This document shows, piece after piece, positions 6,157-13,001 of a stretch of DNA of 23,959 nt. Origin of the DNA: an uncultured Lachnospiraceae bacterium (GTDB taxonomy: Bacteria; Bacillota; Clostridia; Lachnospirales; Lachnospiraceae); NCBI GenBank assembly GCA_910587715.1, contig CAJUMV010000054.1:1-23959 (forward strand), read 5' to 3'. A program made the position numbers and the translations under genes. The notes below the pieces were generated by a model. The model was not told the origin of the DNA, made no database searches, and saw only the letters and a program-made list of their open reading frames with translations. The number at the start of each line of letters is the position of its first letter. The first letter of the stretch is position 1.

Positions 6157-6915
6157 ATGGATGCAGGAACAGGACAGAAGGATGAAGCGAAAAAGATCAG
6201 GCTCTTAAGGGCGGAGGAGATCGAGTGCAGGGTATCGGTCATAAAGGAAAACGGGTTAAGCCTCCTGCTCTATAAGGACGCGAGGGTAGACCAGCGCATC
6301 CTCGACGAGACTTTCGGGGCTTTCGGGTGGAAACGGAGCCACCAGAGCATAGAGGGGAACCTTTACTGCACGGTGGAGATTTATGATGAAATAAAAAAGG
6401 AATGGGTGGCAAAGCAGGATGTGGGAGCGGCCAGTTATTCGGAGAAGGAGAAAGGGCAGGCGTCGGACAGTTTCAAGAGGGCGTGCTTTAACTGGGGCAT
6501 CGGGCGGGAGCTCTATACTGCCCCGTTCATCTGGATTCAGGGCGATCTGGCAGATATCCAGAAAAAAGGCGACAAGCTTTACTGTAACGACCGTTTTAAG
6601 GTGGCATCCATCGGATACAATGACAGCCGGGAGATCGTGTCCCTTGTGGTCGTCAACACGAAAGGCGACTGCGTCTATGCGATGCAGGGAGCGGCGGCAT
6701 CCGGGACGGGAAAGAAAAAGGCGGCAAGGAAGAAAGCGCCGGAGGCAGTCCTTACTGACAGCCAGATGAGTGACCTGCAGGCGGAGCTTGACAGGACAGG
6801 GGTAGCGATGGAGACGGTGCAGGAGAGGTACAAGATTGCGACACCCGAGACGATGAGTGAGGCGGTGTATAAGCGTGTGATGGAGGCGCTGGGGAAGACG
6901 AAGAGTGCGGCGTAA
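6157..6915 (+). CDS. Rad52/Rad22-family single-strand annealing protein
   Basis: A 252-residue protein with AAGGAGAGGAG upstream. The N-terminal two thirds match the Rad52/22 family (phage Sak-like): RVDQRILDETFGAFGWKRSH (about residues 46-65), a YCTVEIYDEIKKEWVAKQDVGA strand region (about 70-90), then KGQASDSFKRACFNWGIGRELY (about 99-120), which is the most diagnostic part. Such proteins form rings and anneal complementary single strands. Residues about 188-200 are a Lys/Ala-rich linker, and the C-terminus is a small helical domain ending in Ser-Ala-Ala. Together with the upstream exonuclease it forms a likely exonuclease/annealase pair that could recombine the element with related DNA after transfer. 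Confidence 0.88.
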   Translation: MDAGTGQKDEAKKIRLLRAEEIECRVSVIKENGLSLLLYKDARVDQRILDETFGAFGWKRSHQSIEGNLYCTVEIYDEIKKEWVAKQDVGAASYSEKEKGQASDSFKRACFNWGIGRELYTAPFIWIQGDLADIQKKGDKLYCNDRFKVASIGYNDSREIVSLVVVNTKGDCVYAMQGAAASGTGKKKAARKKAPEAVLTDSQMSDLQAELDRTGVAMETVQERYKIATPETMSEAVYKRVMEALGKTKSAA

Positions 6916-7070
6916 GGAATATCATTTCGGATTTATAGGAAACTATTTTTATTGCGAACAAAATAATTTTTCCACTTTTCCACCTATTCCATCGGATATC
7001 ATGTATAGTAAATGGTAGAATTTATATGTAACTGATAGACATGGATTAGATGGAAGGGTGGAATTTGATA

Positions 7071-8513
7071 ATGGGACGGTATTTAGATATGGAGTTGAAT
7101 GCTGGTGCTTTAAGTGAAGAAAATTTAGATTCTATTAAGGAACGAATTCTAAAAGAATACGATATTGATTTGGAAAAAATTGCCAGAGATGGATTTCAGT
7201 ATACAAAGCTGGTGAAAATAATTGCACAAAAGTGTCAATTAAATGGTAAGCTGATTGATTTTAGGAGACTTCTTTTTTTAGAAAAGGATTTTAAAAAATT
7301 TGGTGAAAGCATAAGAAGATTACAAATGACACAAGGAACTATAGTTCGAGCAAATAAAAAGAGGGGGAATAAAGGAAGTTATTGGTCGCCTGCCTATCAC
7401 CAAAATTCAAAAGATCAAAGACTCTCAGAGAAACAAGTGATTAAACTATATAAGAAAATCAAGAAGAGGAAAAAAGATAAATTAAAGAAGATGATCTCTT
7501 TGGATGACTGCACGGCAATAATGAGCTATATATTAACAAATAGTATTTTACTTGAAAAAGATATAATTTTACAATATCTAATGAGATATAAATATACGCA
7601 AATAGCTACTGATAAATATTTTTTTTCCGACGAGCGGAAAAACGAAAAGATAGATTGTAGAACTCGTTTAAAAAGTATAGATTCTTTTCCGATGAAGGAT
7701 AGTGATAGTCTGCCAGTATTTATAAAAGAACTGCAGGACATCCTGTTTACGCAGAAATATATAAGGATGTTTGAATTTACAGCGTTTGGTAGCGAAAAAG
7801 AAAGAGAAAAAGAAAAAGGCAGTTTGGATATAACGAGATATAGTTATAAATATATAGAAGATTTATATTCAAAAATGGAAGGTACATCTTATGAGAATAT
7901 TTATTATTTAAATGATATGCTTGGGATCTCGCTGACTAATACTATTTTCCTGTGCATTTATAAAATGACCAAAAGATACAAAAAGAAGAATGCGGAAATA
8001 AATTATAAAATTTTAAATGAAAAGATATTTGATGTTGCAGCTCTGTTAGGTAAAATCAAGTGTATATATTGTCGTGATATTTTGGCAAAAGTAGTATTCA
8101 AATATTTGTTGACATTTCATAATTGTAAGAAACAAGGTACTGAGGATGAGGAAATTAATAGGGTGTACCAGAGTATCGGGGAGGCTTGTGATCAGATTTG
8201 TGATTATTTGAAGATAAATATCGACAGAATAAACTGTTATTATAGTAATTTGTGTGATGCTAACGCATGGTTGTATGCGAATGATAATCAATTGAAATTA
8301 GATTCTGATAATGGGGCAGTGTCAGAGTTAGAGAGAGAATGGAAAATATGGATGAAAAAATATTTTCAAAGTAAGGCTATTGATAAAGTTCTCGGGGACT
8401 ATACAAGAAAATCTGGGAATAAATATAAGATTAGGAAAATGAAGCTGATAAAAGAACCAGATAATTTGTACGCGCAAATACATATGGCTGTTATGAAGGG
8501 GATTTGGGAATAA
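7071..8513 (+). CDS. Unrecognised Lys-rich protein in an AT-rich cassette
   Basis: I choose the ATG at 7071 (MGRYLDMELN) because AAGGGTGG lies nine bases upstream; an ATG at 7050 has no ribosome binding site. The 480-residue product is rich in Lys, Ile and Tyr, appears almost wholly helical, and has no signal peptide or clear membrane span. A strongly basic block (KKIKKRKKDKLKK, about residues 131-143) might bind nucleic acid. Pairs of cysteines are scattered without a clear zinc motif. I know no family for it. Its base composition is far more AT-rich than the genes to its left, indicating a separate origin. Its stop overlaps the open frame of the DUF927-like ATPase gene, suggesting the two work together. 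Promoter-like TATAGT (7004) precedes it. Confidence 0.75.
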   Translation: MGRYLDMELNAGALSEENLDSIKERILKEYDIDLEKIARDGFQYTKLVKIIAQKCQLNGKLIDFRRLLFLEKDFKKFGESIRRLQMTQGTIVRANKKRGNKGSYWSPAYHQNSKDQRLSEKQVIKLYKKIKKRKKDKLKKMISLDDCTAIMSYILTNSILLEKDIILQYLMRYKYTQIATDKYFFSDERKNEKIDCRTRLKSIDSFPMKDSDSLPVFIKELQDILFTQKYIRMFEFTAFGSEKEREKEKGSLDITRYSYKYIEDLYSKMEGTSYENIYYLNDMLGISLTNTIFLCIYKMTKRYKKKNAEINYKILNEKIFDVAALLGKIKCIYCRDILAKVVFKYLLTFHNCKKQGTEDEEINRVYQSIGEACDQICDYLKINIDRINCYYSNLCDANAWLYANDNQLKLDSDNGAVSELEREWKIWMKKYFQSKAIDKVLGDYTRKSGNKYKIRKMKLIKEPDNLYAQIHMAVMKGIWE

Positions 8514-10624
8514 TTCCTTGGTTTTCCGAAGGACAAAAAATTTTAAATTCGGAGAAAAAGTGTCGGTCGCTGGAAAAGATTTTCGTTATGGTTTATGATT
8601 ACAATGTGCTTACGGAAAAGCACAAAATCATTAAGAAACGGAGGAAAAATTATCGAAAATTGAAAAAGGGTATTGACGTTCTGGAGTTTTCGGAGCGGGA
8701 TGAACAGGGCGGACTCAAAGGTAGGGAGGTGCTTGAGTTTTTCCCTGAGCATGACGACGGAACATCAAGGGGAGTGGATGTTTTACTATTCTCCAAAGAT
8801 GACAGTCGTGAACCGTCTGTGGCGGCGAAAGCACCTCAACATATAGTCGAAAACGATGATGTGCAAAGACAGATATGTTCAGAAGAACAAGGCATTTTGG
8901 AGTTGGTGCGTCAGGATATGGGAGATATGGTTTCATGGATACCAGCAAGCACATATCCGGCGACAAATATCGGTGTCAAAGTTCAATGTAAAAAGATTTT
9001 TAGATCTAGAACGGGAAAGGAGCTATTGGAGCGTGGTGAGATTGAATGTAAAATTTTTGTGGATGGCAAAACGGTTGATTTAACTGTAAAAAACAGACAG
9101 ATTCGGATGTTTGCGCGTATAGTAACGGATAGTATTCCTGAGGCAATTATTGATCATGAGGCAAAGAAAGCGGACAAGGTCATTGAGGAACAATTTCGGC
9201 GTGATATAGCGCGGAGCAGAACAGTTCAAATATTCTGTCAGGCAGGATGGAACCGTATAGACGGACGTTGGTGCTATGTTTATGACGGCATTGAACTTGG
9301 AAGAGAGCGGTATGTGGAAACTGGGTTAACATTGCCGCGATGGAATTGCAGAGGAGAGGATATCATACAGATTTTCCTCCGCGCATGTGATTTATGTTGG
9401 GATATGCCAGTGGTGTCAACTATGTTCTCCTTTTCCTTATTGGGGGTTCTCTATAGGCTGTTTGAAGAAGCAGGATACCGACCGCGTTTTGTCCTTTTTA
9501 TTAATGGCAAAACAGGCAGTATGAAAACGACGATTGCAAAAATTTTGTATACGCAGCTTTGCAGGGATGAATTCCGAGATGAACCCAGGAGATTCGACAC
9601 GGACACAGAGGTTTCTCTTGAGCGTGCACTCGTCTTTGAAGGACATGATACTGTAACGCCTATAGACGATTTTTCACCCGCCAAGACGGAAACTAAAAAG
9701 AGCGATCTGGTGAACAAGCTGGAAACCATCATACGAATGGTAGGCGACGGGAGCAGCAGAAGTCGCTCGAATATAAAGCTGGAGGATAAGCGCGGAGAGG
9801 GTGTGCATGGAATGGTTGCTTTGACTGGTGAACTTACGCCAAAGGGAATGTCTACGAATCTCAGATGTGTATTCTGTCGATTAAACCGCGATGCTGTGAA
9901 TGTGGATGCGGTGACGTGGTTCCAAGAGAATGAAGCTGCTTATACAACTCTAATTGCTGCGTTTGCGGAGTATGTGGGGCAGCACTATGATAATATCATA
10001 AGATATATAAAAAATCGTTTTAACGATGAACGAAAGCATCTGTCCGAAGTATTCAAGGAGAGACGCTTGGTAGATGCGGCGGTAACGTTGTGTCTTGCTA
10101 TGGATATTTTCAAGATGTTTTTGCAGGAATTTTGCGGTCTTAATAATGGCGAGATTCTCACGATGATTAGTCAGATGAGAGATTCTATACTGCAATGTGT
10201 GCGGATAAGCGAACAAATATCTGTTGATGAATCGCCAAGTGAAATCTTTGTAAAGGCGATCGAATCCCTTATGCGAATGGGTACGGTTAAGATGGGAGAG
10301 AAAAAAACGTCAATGATAGAAACGTCAATATATGATGGTTATGTAGACGATGATTTTTATTATTTTGTTCCAGAAAGCGTACATAAAAAGGCAGTCGCTT
10401 TTCTGGGCCAGACCAATCGTTATTTTCCGTATGATTGCAAAGAGATTTTGACGTTTCTGGCAGATGATGGCATCAGTCAGACAGCATCAAATGGAGCAGG
10501 AAAACGAACATTGTGTGCCCGAATTTCGATTGGAAACGGCAAGAAGGAAAAATTCTTAAAAATTCGACGAAGCGTGTTTGATGCAGTCGTAGATGGAAGC
10601 TTTGAAGATCTGGTAGGAGTGTAG
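8504..10624 (+). CDS. DUF927-like P-loop ATPase
   Basis: The frame opens with TTG at 8504, overlapping the previous stop by 10 nt; a poorly placed AAGGGG makes this start uncertain, and ATG at 8588 is the main alternative. The first about 110 residues are charged and hold three 17-residue repeats. A middle beta-rich region leads into a helicase-like ATPase core: Walker A INGKTGSMKTTIAK (residues 333-346; K341 is the nucleotide lysine, with Met in the usual Gly place), a Walker B-like TPIDDF (about 386-391), and LTGELTPKGMSTNLRCVFCRL, where an Arg finger is plausible. This layout resembles DUF927/superfamily III-type proteins that accompany primases on elements. It may drive element replication or act with the upstream unknown protein. 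Composition is less AT-rich than its neighbour. Confidence 0.7.
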   Translation: MGIIPWFSEGQKILNSEKKCRSLEKIFVMVYDYNVLTEKHKIIKKRRKNYRKLKKGIDVLEFSERDEQGGLKGREVLEFFPEHDDGTSRGVDVLLFSKDDSREPSVAAKAPQHIVENDDVQRQICSEEQGILELVRQDMGDMVSWIPASTYPATNIGVKVQCKKIFRSRTGKELLERGEIECKIFVDGKTVDLTVKNRQIRMFARIVTDSIPEAIIDHEAKKADKVIEEQFRRDIARSRTVQIFCQAGWNRIDGRWCYVYDGIELGRERYVETGLTLPRWNCRGEDIIQIFLRACDLCWDMPVVSTMFSFSLLGVLYRLFEEAGYRPRFVLFINGKTGSMKTTIAKILYTQLCRDEFRDEPRRFDTDTEVSLERALVFEGHDTVTPIDDFSPAKTETKKSDLVNKLETIIRMVGDGSSRSRSNIKLEDKRGEGVHGMVALTGELTPKGMSTNLRCVFCRLNRDAVNVDAVTWFQENEAAYTTLIAAFAEYVGQHYDNIIRYIKNRFNDERKHLSEVFKERRLVDAAVTLCLAMDIFKMFLQEFCGLNNGEILTMISQMRDSILQCVRISEQISVDESPSEIFVKAIESLMRMGTVKMGEKKTSMIETSIYDGYVDDDFYYFVPESVHKKAVAFLGQTNRYFPYDCKEILTFLADDGISQTASNGAGKRTLCARISIGNGKKEKFLKIRRSVFDAVVDGSFEDLVGV
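8666..8815 (+). repeat. Three 17-residue repeats in the ATPase N-terminus
   Basis: Residues 55-71, 72-88 and 89-105 begin KGIDVLEFS, KGREVLEFF and RGVDVLLFS, at an exact period of 17. Each repeat continues with an acidic stretch (ERDEQ, PEHDD, KDDS). The DNA has diverged, so selection appears to keep the peptide pattern. The likely role is a multivalent peptide that binds a partner protein. Confidence 0.7.
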
Positions 10625-10629
10625 AGTGT

Positions 10630-10734
10630 ATGCAGGCTAATATTCCGGCAAAATTTATGACTGCAAAGTCTGCCCGGTACATATCATGTATAGAAATCGT
10701 ATCTTGGGGAAAGATATGCGAAATCATCGTATAA
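10630..10734 (+). CDS. Possible 34-residue small protein
   Basis: ATG at 10630 follows TAGGAG by about ten bases and reads MQANIPAKFMTAKSARYISC to a TAA at 10732, with two cysteines and a hydrophobic C-terminal half. It starts 5 bases after the ATPase stop, in the same direction. It is too short to judge by coding signal and I do not recognise it; it overlaps the next small ORF in another frame, so only one may be real, or a frameshift may have split one gene. Confidence 0.35.
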   Translation: MQANIPAKFMTAKSARYISCIEIVSWGKICEIIV

Positions 10735-10889
10735 ATTGCCAATTTCATGGCACTAAACCGATGAAGGAGCTCCAATATTTAGTAAATTATTTCACGACAG
10801 TGTATATTGAAGACCTGTTGAAAAACAGTGATCTGTCGAAAGATGAGCAGATCGCTGTACTCAGTGAAATGCTGCGAAACTTCAAGTGA
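10716..10889 (+). CDS. Small protein directly upstream of the recombinase gene
   Basis: The open frame starts at 10686, but ATG at 10716 (MRNHRINCQFHGTKPM) has GGGGAAAG just upstream and is the better start, giving 57 residues. The C-terminal part, from MKELQYLVNYFTTVYIEDLL through LSKDEQIAVLSEMLRNFK, is two amphipathic helices and looks like a real protein. I do not recognise the family. It may be an accessory or regulatory protein for the recombinase. Its stop codon lies in the loop of a 15-bp hairpin that precedes the recombinase gene. Confidence 0.5.
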   Translation: MRNHRINCQFHGTKPMKELQYLVNYFTTVYIEDLLKNSDLSKDEQIAVLSEMLRNFK

Positions 10890-10904
10890 GTTTCGCAGCA
10901 TTTC
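10866..10904 (+). terminator. 15-bp perfect hairpin before the recombinase gene
   Basis: GAAATGCTGCGAAAC (10866-10880) and its exact complement (10890-10904) enclose a 9-base loop that contains the TGA of the small ORF. The tail CAACTATTATTTAT is AT-rich but not a T run. It may terminate transcription from the cassette, isolating the recombinase gene, or bind a regulator. Confidence 0.5.
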
Positions 10905-10940
10905 CAACTATTATTTATCCACGATGGAAGGAGTGATTTC

Positions 10941-12842
10941 ATGCAAAATGTTTTGCTGCGGATCGCCATCTACAGCAGAAAATCCAAATGGACCGGCAAA
11001 GGCGACAGTGTAGAAAACCAGATCGTCATGTGCCGGGAATATATCGAAATGTTTATAGAAGGGGGAGAGCAGGCACAGATCATTGTATACGAGGACGAAG
11101 GTTTCTCCGGCAAGAATACCAGGCGCCCCCAGTTCCAGAAAATGATGCGCGACATGAAAGAGCAGCATTTTGACTATTTAGTCTGCTACAAGCTTGACCG
11201 CCTGGGCAGGAACCTTGCGGATCTGGCAAATCTGATGGAAGATTTAGAGCGGAAGGGTACATCCTTCATCAGCATCAAGGAAAAGTTTGACACAACCACG
11301 CCGATCGGCAAGGCAATGTTGTACTTTTCGGGCGTGCTTGCCCAGATGGAGCGGGAGCAGATCGCGGAGCGTGTGAAGGACAACATGATCATGCTTGCAA
11401 GGAGCGGGCGGTGGCTTGGCGGCAATACGCCGCTCGGATATTCTTCCATGAAATTGGAGAAGGAGGTCAGCGCCCTCAAGAAAAAGTCCATGTACTGCCT
11501 TACGCAGAACCCGGAGGAGATCGGGATTGCCCGGTACATATTTTCATATTTTACAGAATGCAGATCGCTGACCAAGGTGTATAAAAGTCTCATCACCAAT
11601 GATATCAGAACGAGACAGGGAAACGAATTTGTCATATCGGGCATCCGGGATATTCTGGTGAACCCGGTCTACTGCAAGGCGGATCGGGACGCCTATCAGT
11701 ATTTTTATGATCTGGGCTGTCAGGTGTGTATCGACGAGGAGGAGCTGGACGGGGAATCCGGGCTGATGGGGTATGCCAAAACAACCTCCACACACTATAA
11801 GAACCAGAGCCAGCCCTGTGAGTCGTGGATCATATCAAAAGGGCGGCATCAGGGCATAGTAAGCGGCAAAGAGTTTGTCCGGGTACAAAAATTGCTGGCG
11901 GGCAACAAGGAAAAGGGAGCGGCATTCAAGAACACGAAAAACAGTGTGGCGCTTTTGTCGGGGCTGCTTTACTGTTCCTGTGGACACTTGATGCGCCCGA
12001 AGAATTATCCGGCGTCCCGGCTGACGGAAAAGGGGGAACGCACATTCTCTTACCGCTGTCCGTACAAGGATGCCACGCACCGGGAAAAATGTGATGTGAA
12101 AAATGTCCACGGCAATACGCTGGATGCAAGGGTATGTGAGGAGCTGATCGGGATGACGAACCCCGATGCGGGCATCATCCCCATGTTGGAAGCGCTATTA
12201 AAGAAGATACGGGACACGGATATGGAGGTGGTGTCGGAAAAGGATCTGCTGCAGCAGGAATATAATAAGAAGAAAGAGGAGATACAGAAACTCATTGCAT
12301 CCATCAAAAATCTGGACGTGGACAGTGTGTCGGTGCAGTATATCAATGAGGAGATCAAGCGGACGGACGGCATATGTAGGGAGCTGCAGATGAAAATTGC
12401 CGCCATGGAGAGCGACAAGGAGGTAAATCTGAATGTCACGGACTATGTGAAGGATTGGCTTGGAAAGATGAAGCACTTCCCGCAGATCTTTGAGGAGCTT
12501 TCAGTGATGCAGAAAAGAGATTTTTTGAAGACGATCATTGAAAAGGTCGTCTGGGATGGCGAAATCGCCCATATTTATATCAGGAACCCGGTGCCAGGCA
12601 GGCACCGGGATATTTTTGCCCGTCTGAAGGAAGAAGTCTTACGGCCATGGTATCCAAAGTTTCCAATTTGGAACCATCGCATTGCCGCAGCCGCTCGGTC
12701 CCACGACGGCGACGAAGCTCCCCTCCAAAATCTGCAGATTGATGTGCGAGAGCGCGGGGGTTTCTCCTTTCAGATTGTGATAGGAGTAGGAAACATCCCG
12801 CAGAGAAAGTATGGGCTGCATAGAAAATGCCTCCTTATGTAG
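10941..12842 (+). CDS. Large serine recombinase (element integrase)
   Basis: AAGGAG lies 8 bases before the ATG. The 633-codon frame has a resolvase catalytic domain (about residues 7-150; nucleophile Ser12 in IAIYSRKS, then DEGFSGKNTRRPQF, KLDRLGRN and the long helix MEREQIAERVKDN), a recombinase domain (about 165-290), a zinc ribbon (C345, C347, C373, C384) and a coiled coil (about 430-490), as in integrases of Tn4451/phiC31 type. It joins attP to attB without host factors. It is the last gene of the element: from about residue 581 the frame runs into antisense sequence of the host ABC ATPase gene, so the last about 53 residues (ending KYGLHRKCLLM) are host-derived and not typical of the family. 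The native C-terminus depends on what follows the att site. Confidence 0.93.
   Translation: MQNVLLRIAIYSRKSKWTGKGDSVENQIVMCREYIEMFIEGGEQAQIIVYEDEGFSGKNTRRPQFQKMMRDMKEQHFDYLVCYKLDRLGRNLADLANLMEDLERKGTSFISIKEKFDTTTPIGKAMLYFSGVLAQMEREQIAERVKDNMIMLARSGRWLGGNTPLGYSSMKLEKEVSALKKKSMYCLTQNPEEIGIARYIFSYFTECRSLTKVYKSLITNDIRTRQGNEFVISGIRDILVNPVYCKADRDAYQYFYDLGCQVCIDEEELDGESGLMGYAKTTSTHYKNQSQPCESWIISKGRHQGIVSGKEFVRVQKLLAGNKEKGAAFKNTKNSVALLSGLLYCSCGHLMRPKNYPASRLTEKGERTFSYRCPYKDATHREKCDVKNVHGNTLDARVCEELIGMTNPDAGIIPMLEALLKKIRDTDMEVVSEKDLLQQEYNKKKEEIQKLIASIKNLDVDSVSVQYINEEIKRTDGICRELQMKIAAMESDKEVNLNVTDYVKDWLGKMKHFPQIFEELSVMQKRDFLKTIIEKVVWDGEIAHIYIRNPVPGRHRDIFARLKEEVLRPWYPKFPIWNHRIAAAARSHDGDEAPLQNLQIDVRERGGFSFQIVIGVGNIPQRKYGLHRKCLLM
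12647..12677. other. Attachment-site dyad at the right end of the element
   Basis: ATGGTATCCAAA (12647-12658) pairs with TTTGGAACCAT (12667-12677) apart from one extra base, around GTTTCCAA; a second palindrome, TTCCAATTTGGAA, lies inside. The dyad ends 4 bases before the point where host ABC ATPase coding sequence starts (12682). Large serine recombinases bind imperfect inverted repeats next to the crossover dinucleotide, so this is probably the element half of attR. The exact crossover bases cannot be fixed without the left end. Confidence 0.65.
12682..12821 (-). pseudogene. 5' fragment of an ABC transporter ATPase gene, cut by the element
   Basis: On the minus strand a start with GGAGG upstream opens MQPILSLRDVSYSYHNLKGE and continues to VVGPSGCG, the Walker A motif of ABC ATPases of the SsuB/TauB/NrtD type. 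The next residues should be KST; instead the frame enters element sequence (NAMVPNWKLWIPWP) and stops near 12,639. So the gene is split inside the P-loop, and the rest is expected beyond the left end of the element. The remaining fragment cannot hydrolyse ATP. The transporter probably took up a small organic anion or vitamin precursor, but the substrate cannot be told from this fragment. Confidence 0.85.
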
Positions 12843-12893
12843 TGAACGACATCCTATTTTCGCGAACTGGAATCTGACGGGTCGTTTACTACG

Positions 12894-12920
12894 AGTATAA
12901 CATTATTTTATGACGCGCAA
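12894..12920 (-). promoter_or_regulatory. Possible promoter of the disrupted ABC gene
   Basis: On the minus strand TGTTATACT forms an extended -10 (TATACT at 12894-12899), with TTGCGC 15 bases upstream (12915-12920). The short spacing makes it uncertain, but it lies in the divergent gap, about 75 bases before the ABC start codon. It would now transcribe antisense into the recombinase gene end. Confidence 0.35.
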
Positions 12921-12937
12921 GAAAATATGTGTTTTGA

Positions 12938-12966
12938 TTGAAAACAAAACCAATTTATGGTATCAT
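12938..12966 (+). promoter_or_regulatory. Promoter of argH
   Basis: TTGAAA (12938-12943), a 17-base spacer and TATCAT (12961-12966) make a good sigma-A promoter 35 bases upstream of the argH start codon. No clear ARG-box-type palindrome was seen. The gap 12843-13001 is host DNA shared with the divergent ABC gene. Confidence 0.6.
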
Positions 12967-13001
12967 CAAATTTAGATTTAATTATAATGGAGGTTTTAAG
13001 C

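Larger units (their letters stand above)
1..12681. mobile_element. Right-hand part of an integrated mobilizable/conjugative element
   Basis: This stretch carries an excisionase-like gene, a MobC-like protein, a relaxase, a phage-type exonuclease/annealing protein pair, a DUF927-like ATPase and a terminal large serine recombinase. The right boundary is set by where the coding sequence of a host ABC ATPase begins, at about 12,682 on the minus strand. The left end is outside the window. Base composition is patchy: most accessory genes are GC-rich, but the 6,920-8,510 stretch is strongly AT-rich, which suggests assembly from several sources. No type IV secretion ATPase or coupling protein is visible here, so self-transfer versus mobilization by a helper cannot be decided. 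Confidence 0.85.

Noticed and set aside
10672..11541. Shared GCCCGGTACATAT at about 10,672 and 11,528
   Set aside because: Both copies encode A-R-Y-I in unrelated proteins; a few 13-mer matches are expected by chance in a window of this size.
12639..12821. Minus-strand 60-codon frame as an intact small gene
   Set aside because: It is the start of an ABC ATPase that diverges in Walker A; the last about 14 codons are element sequence read by chance.
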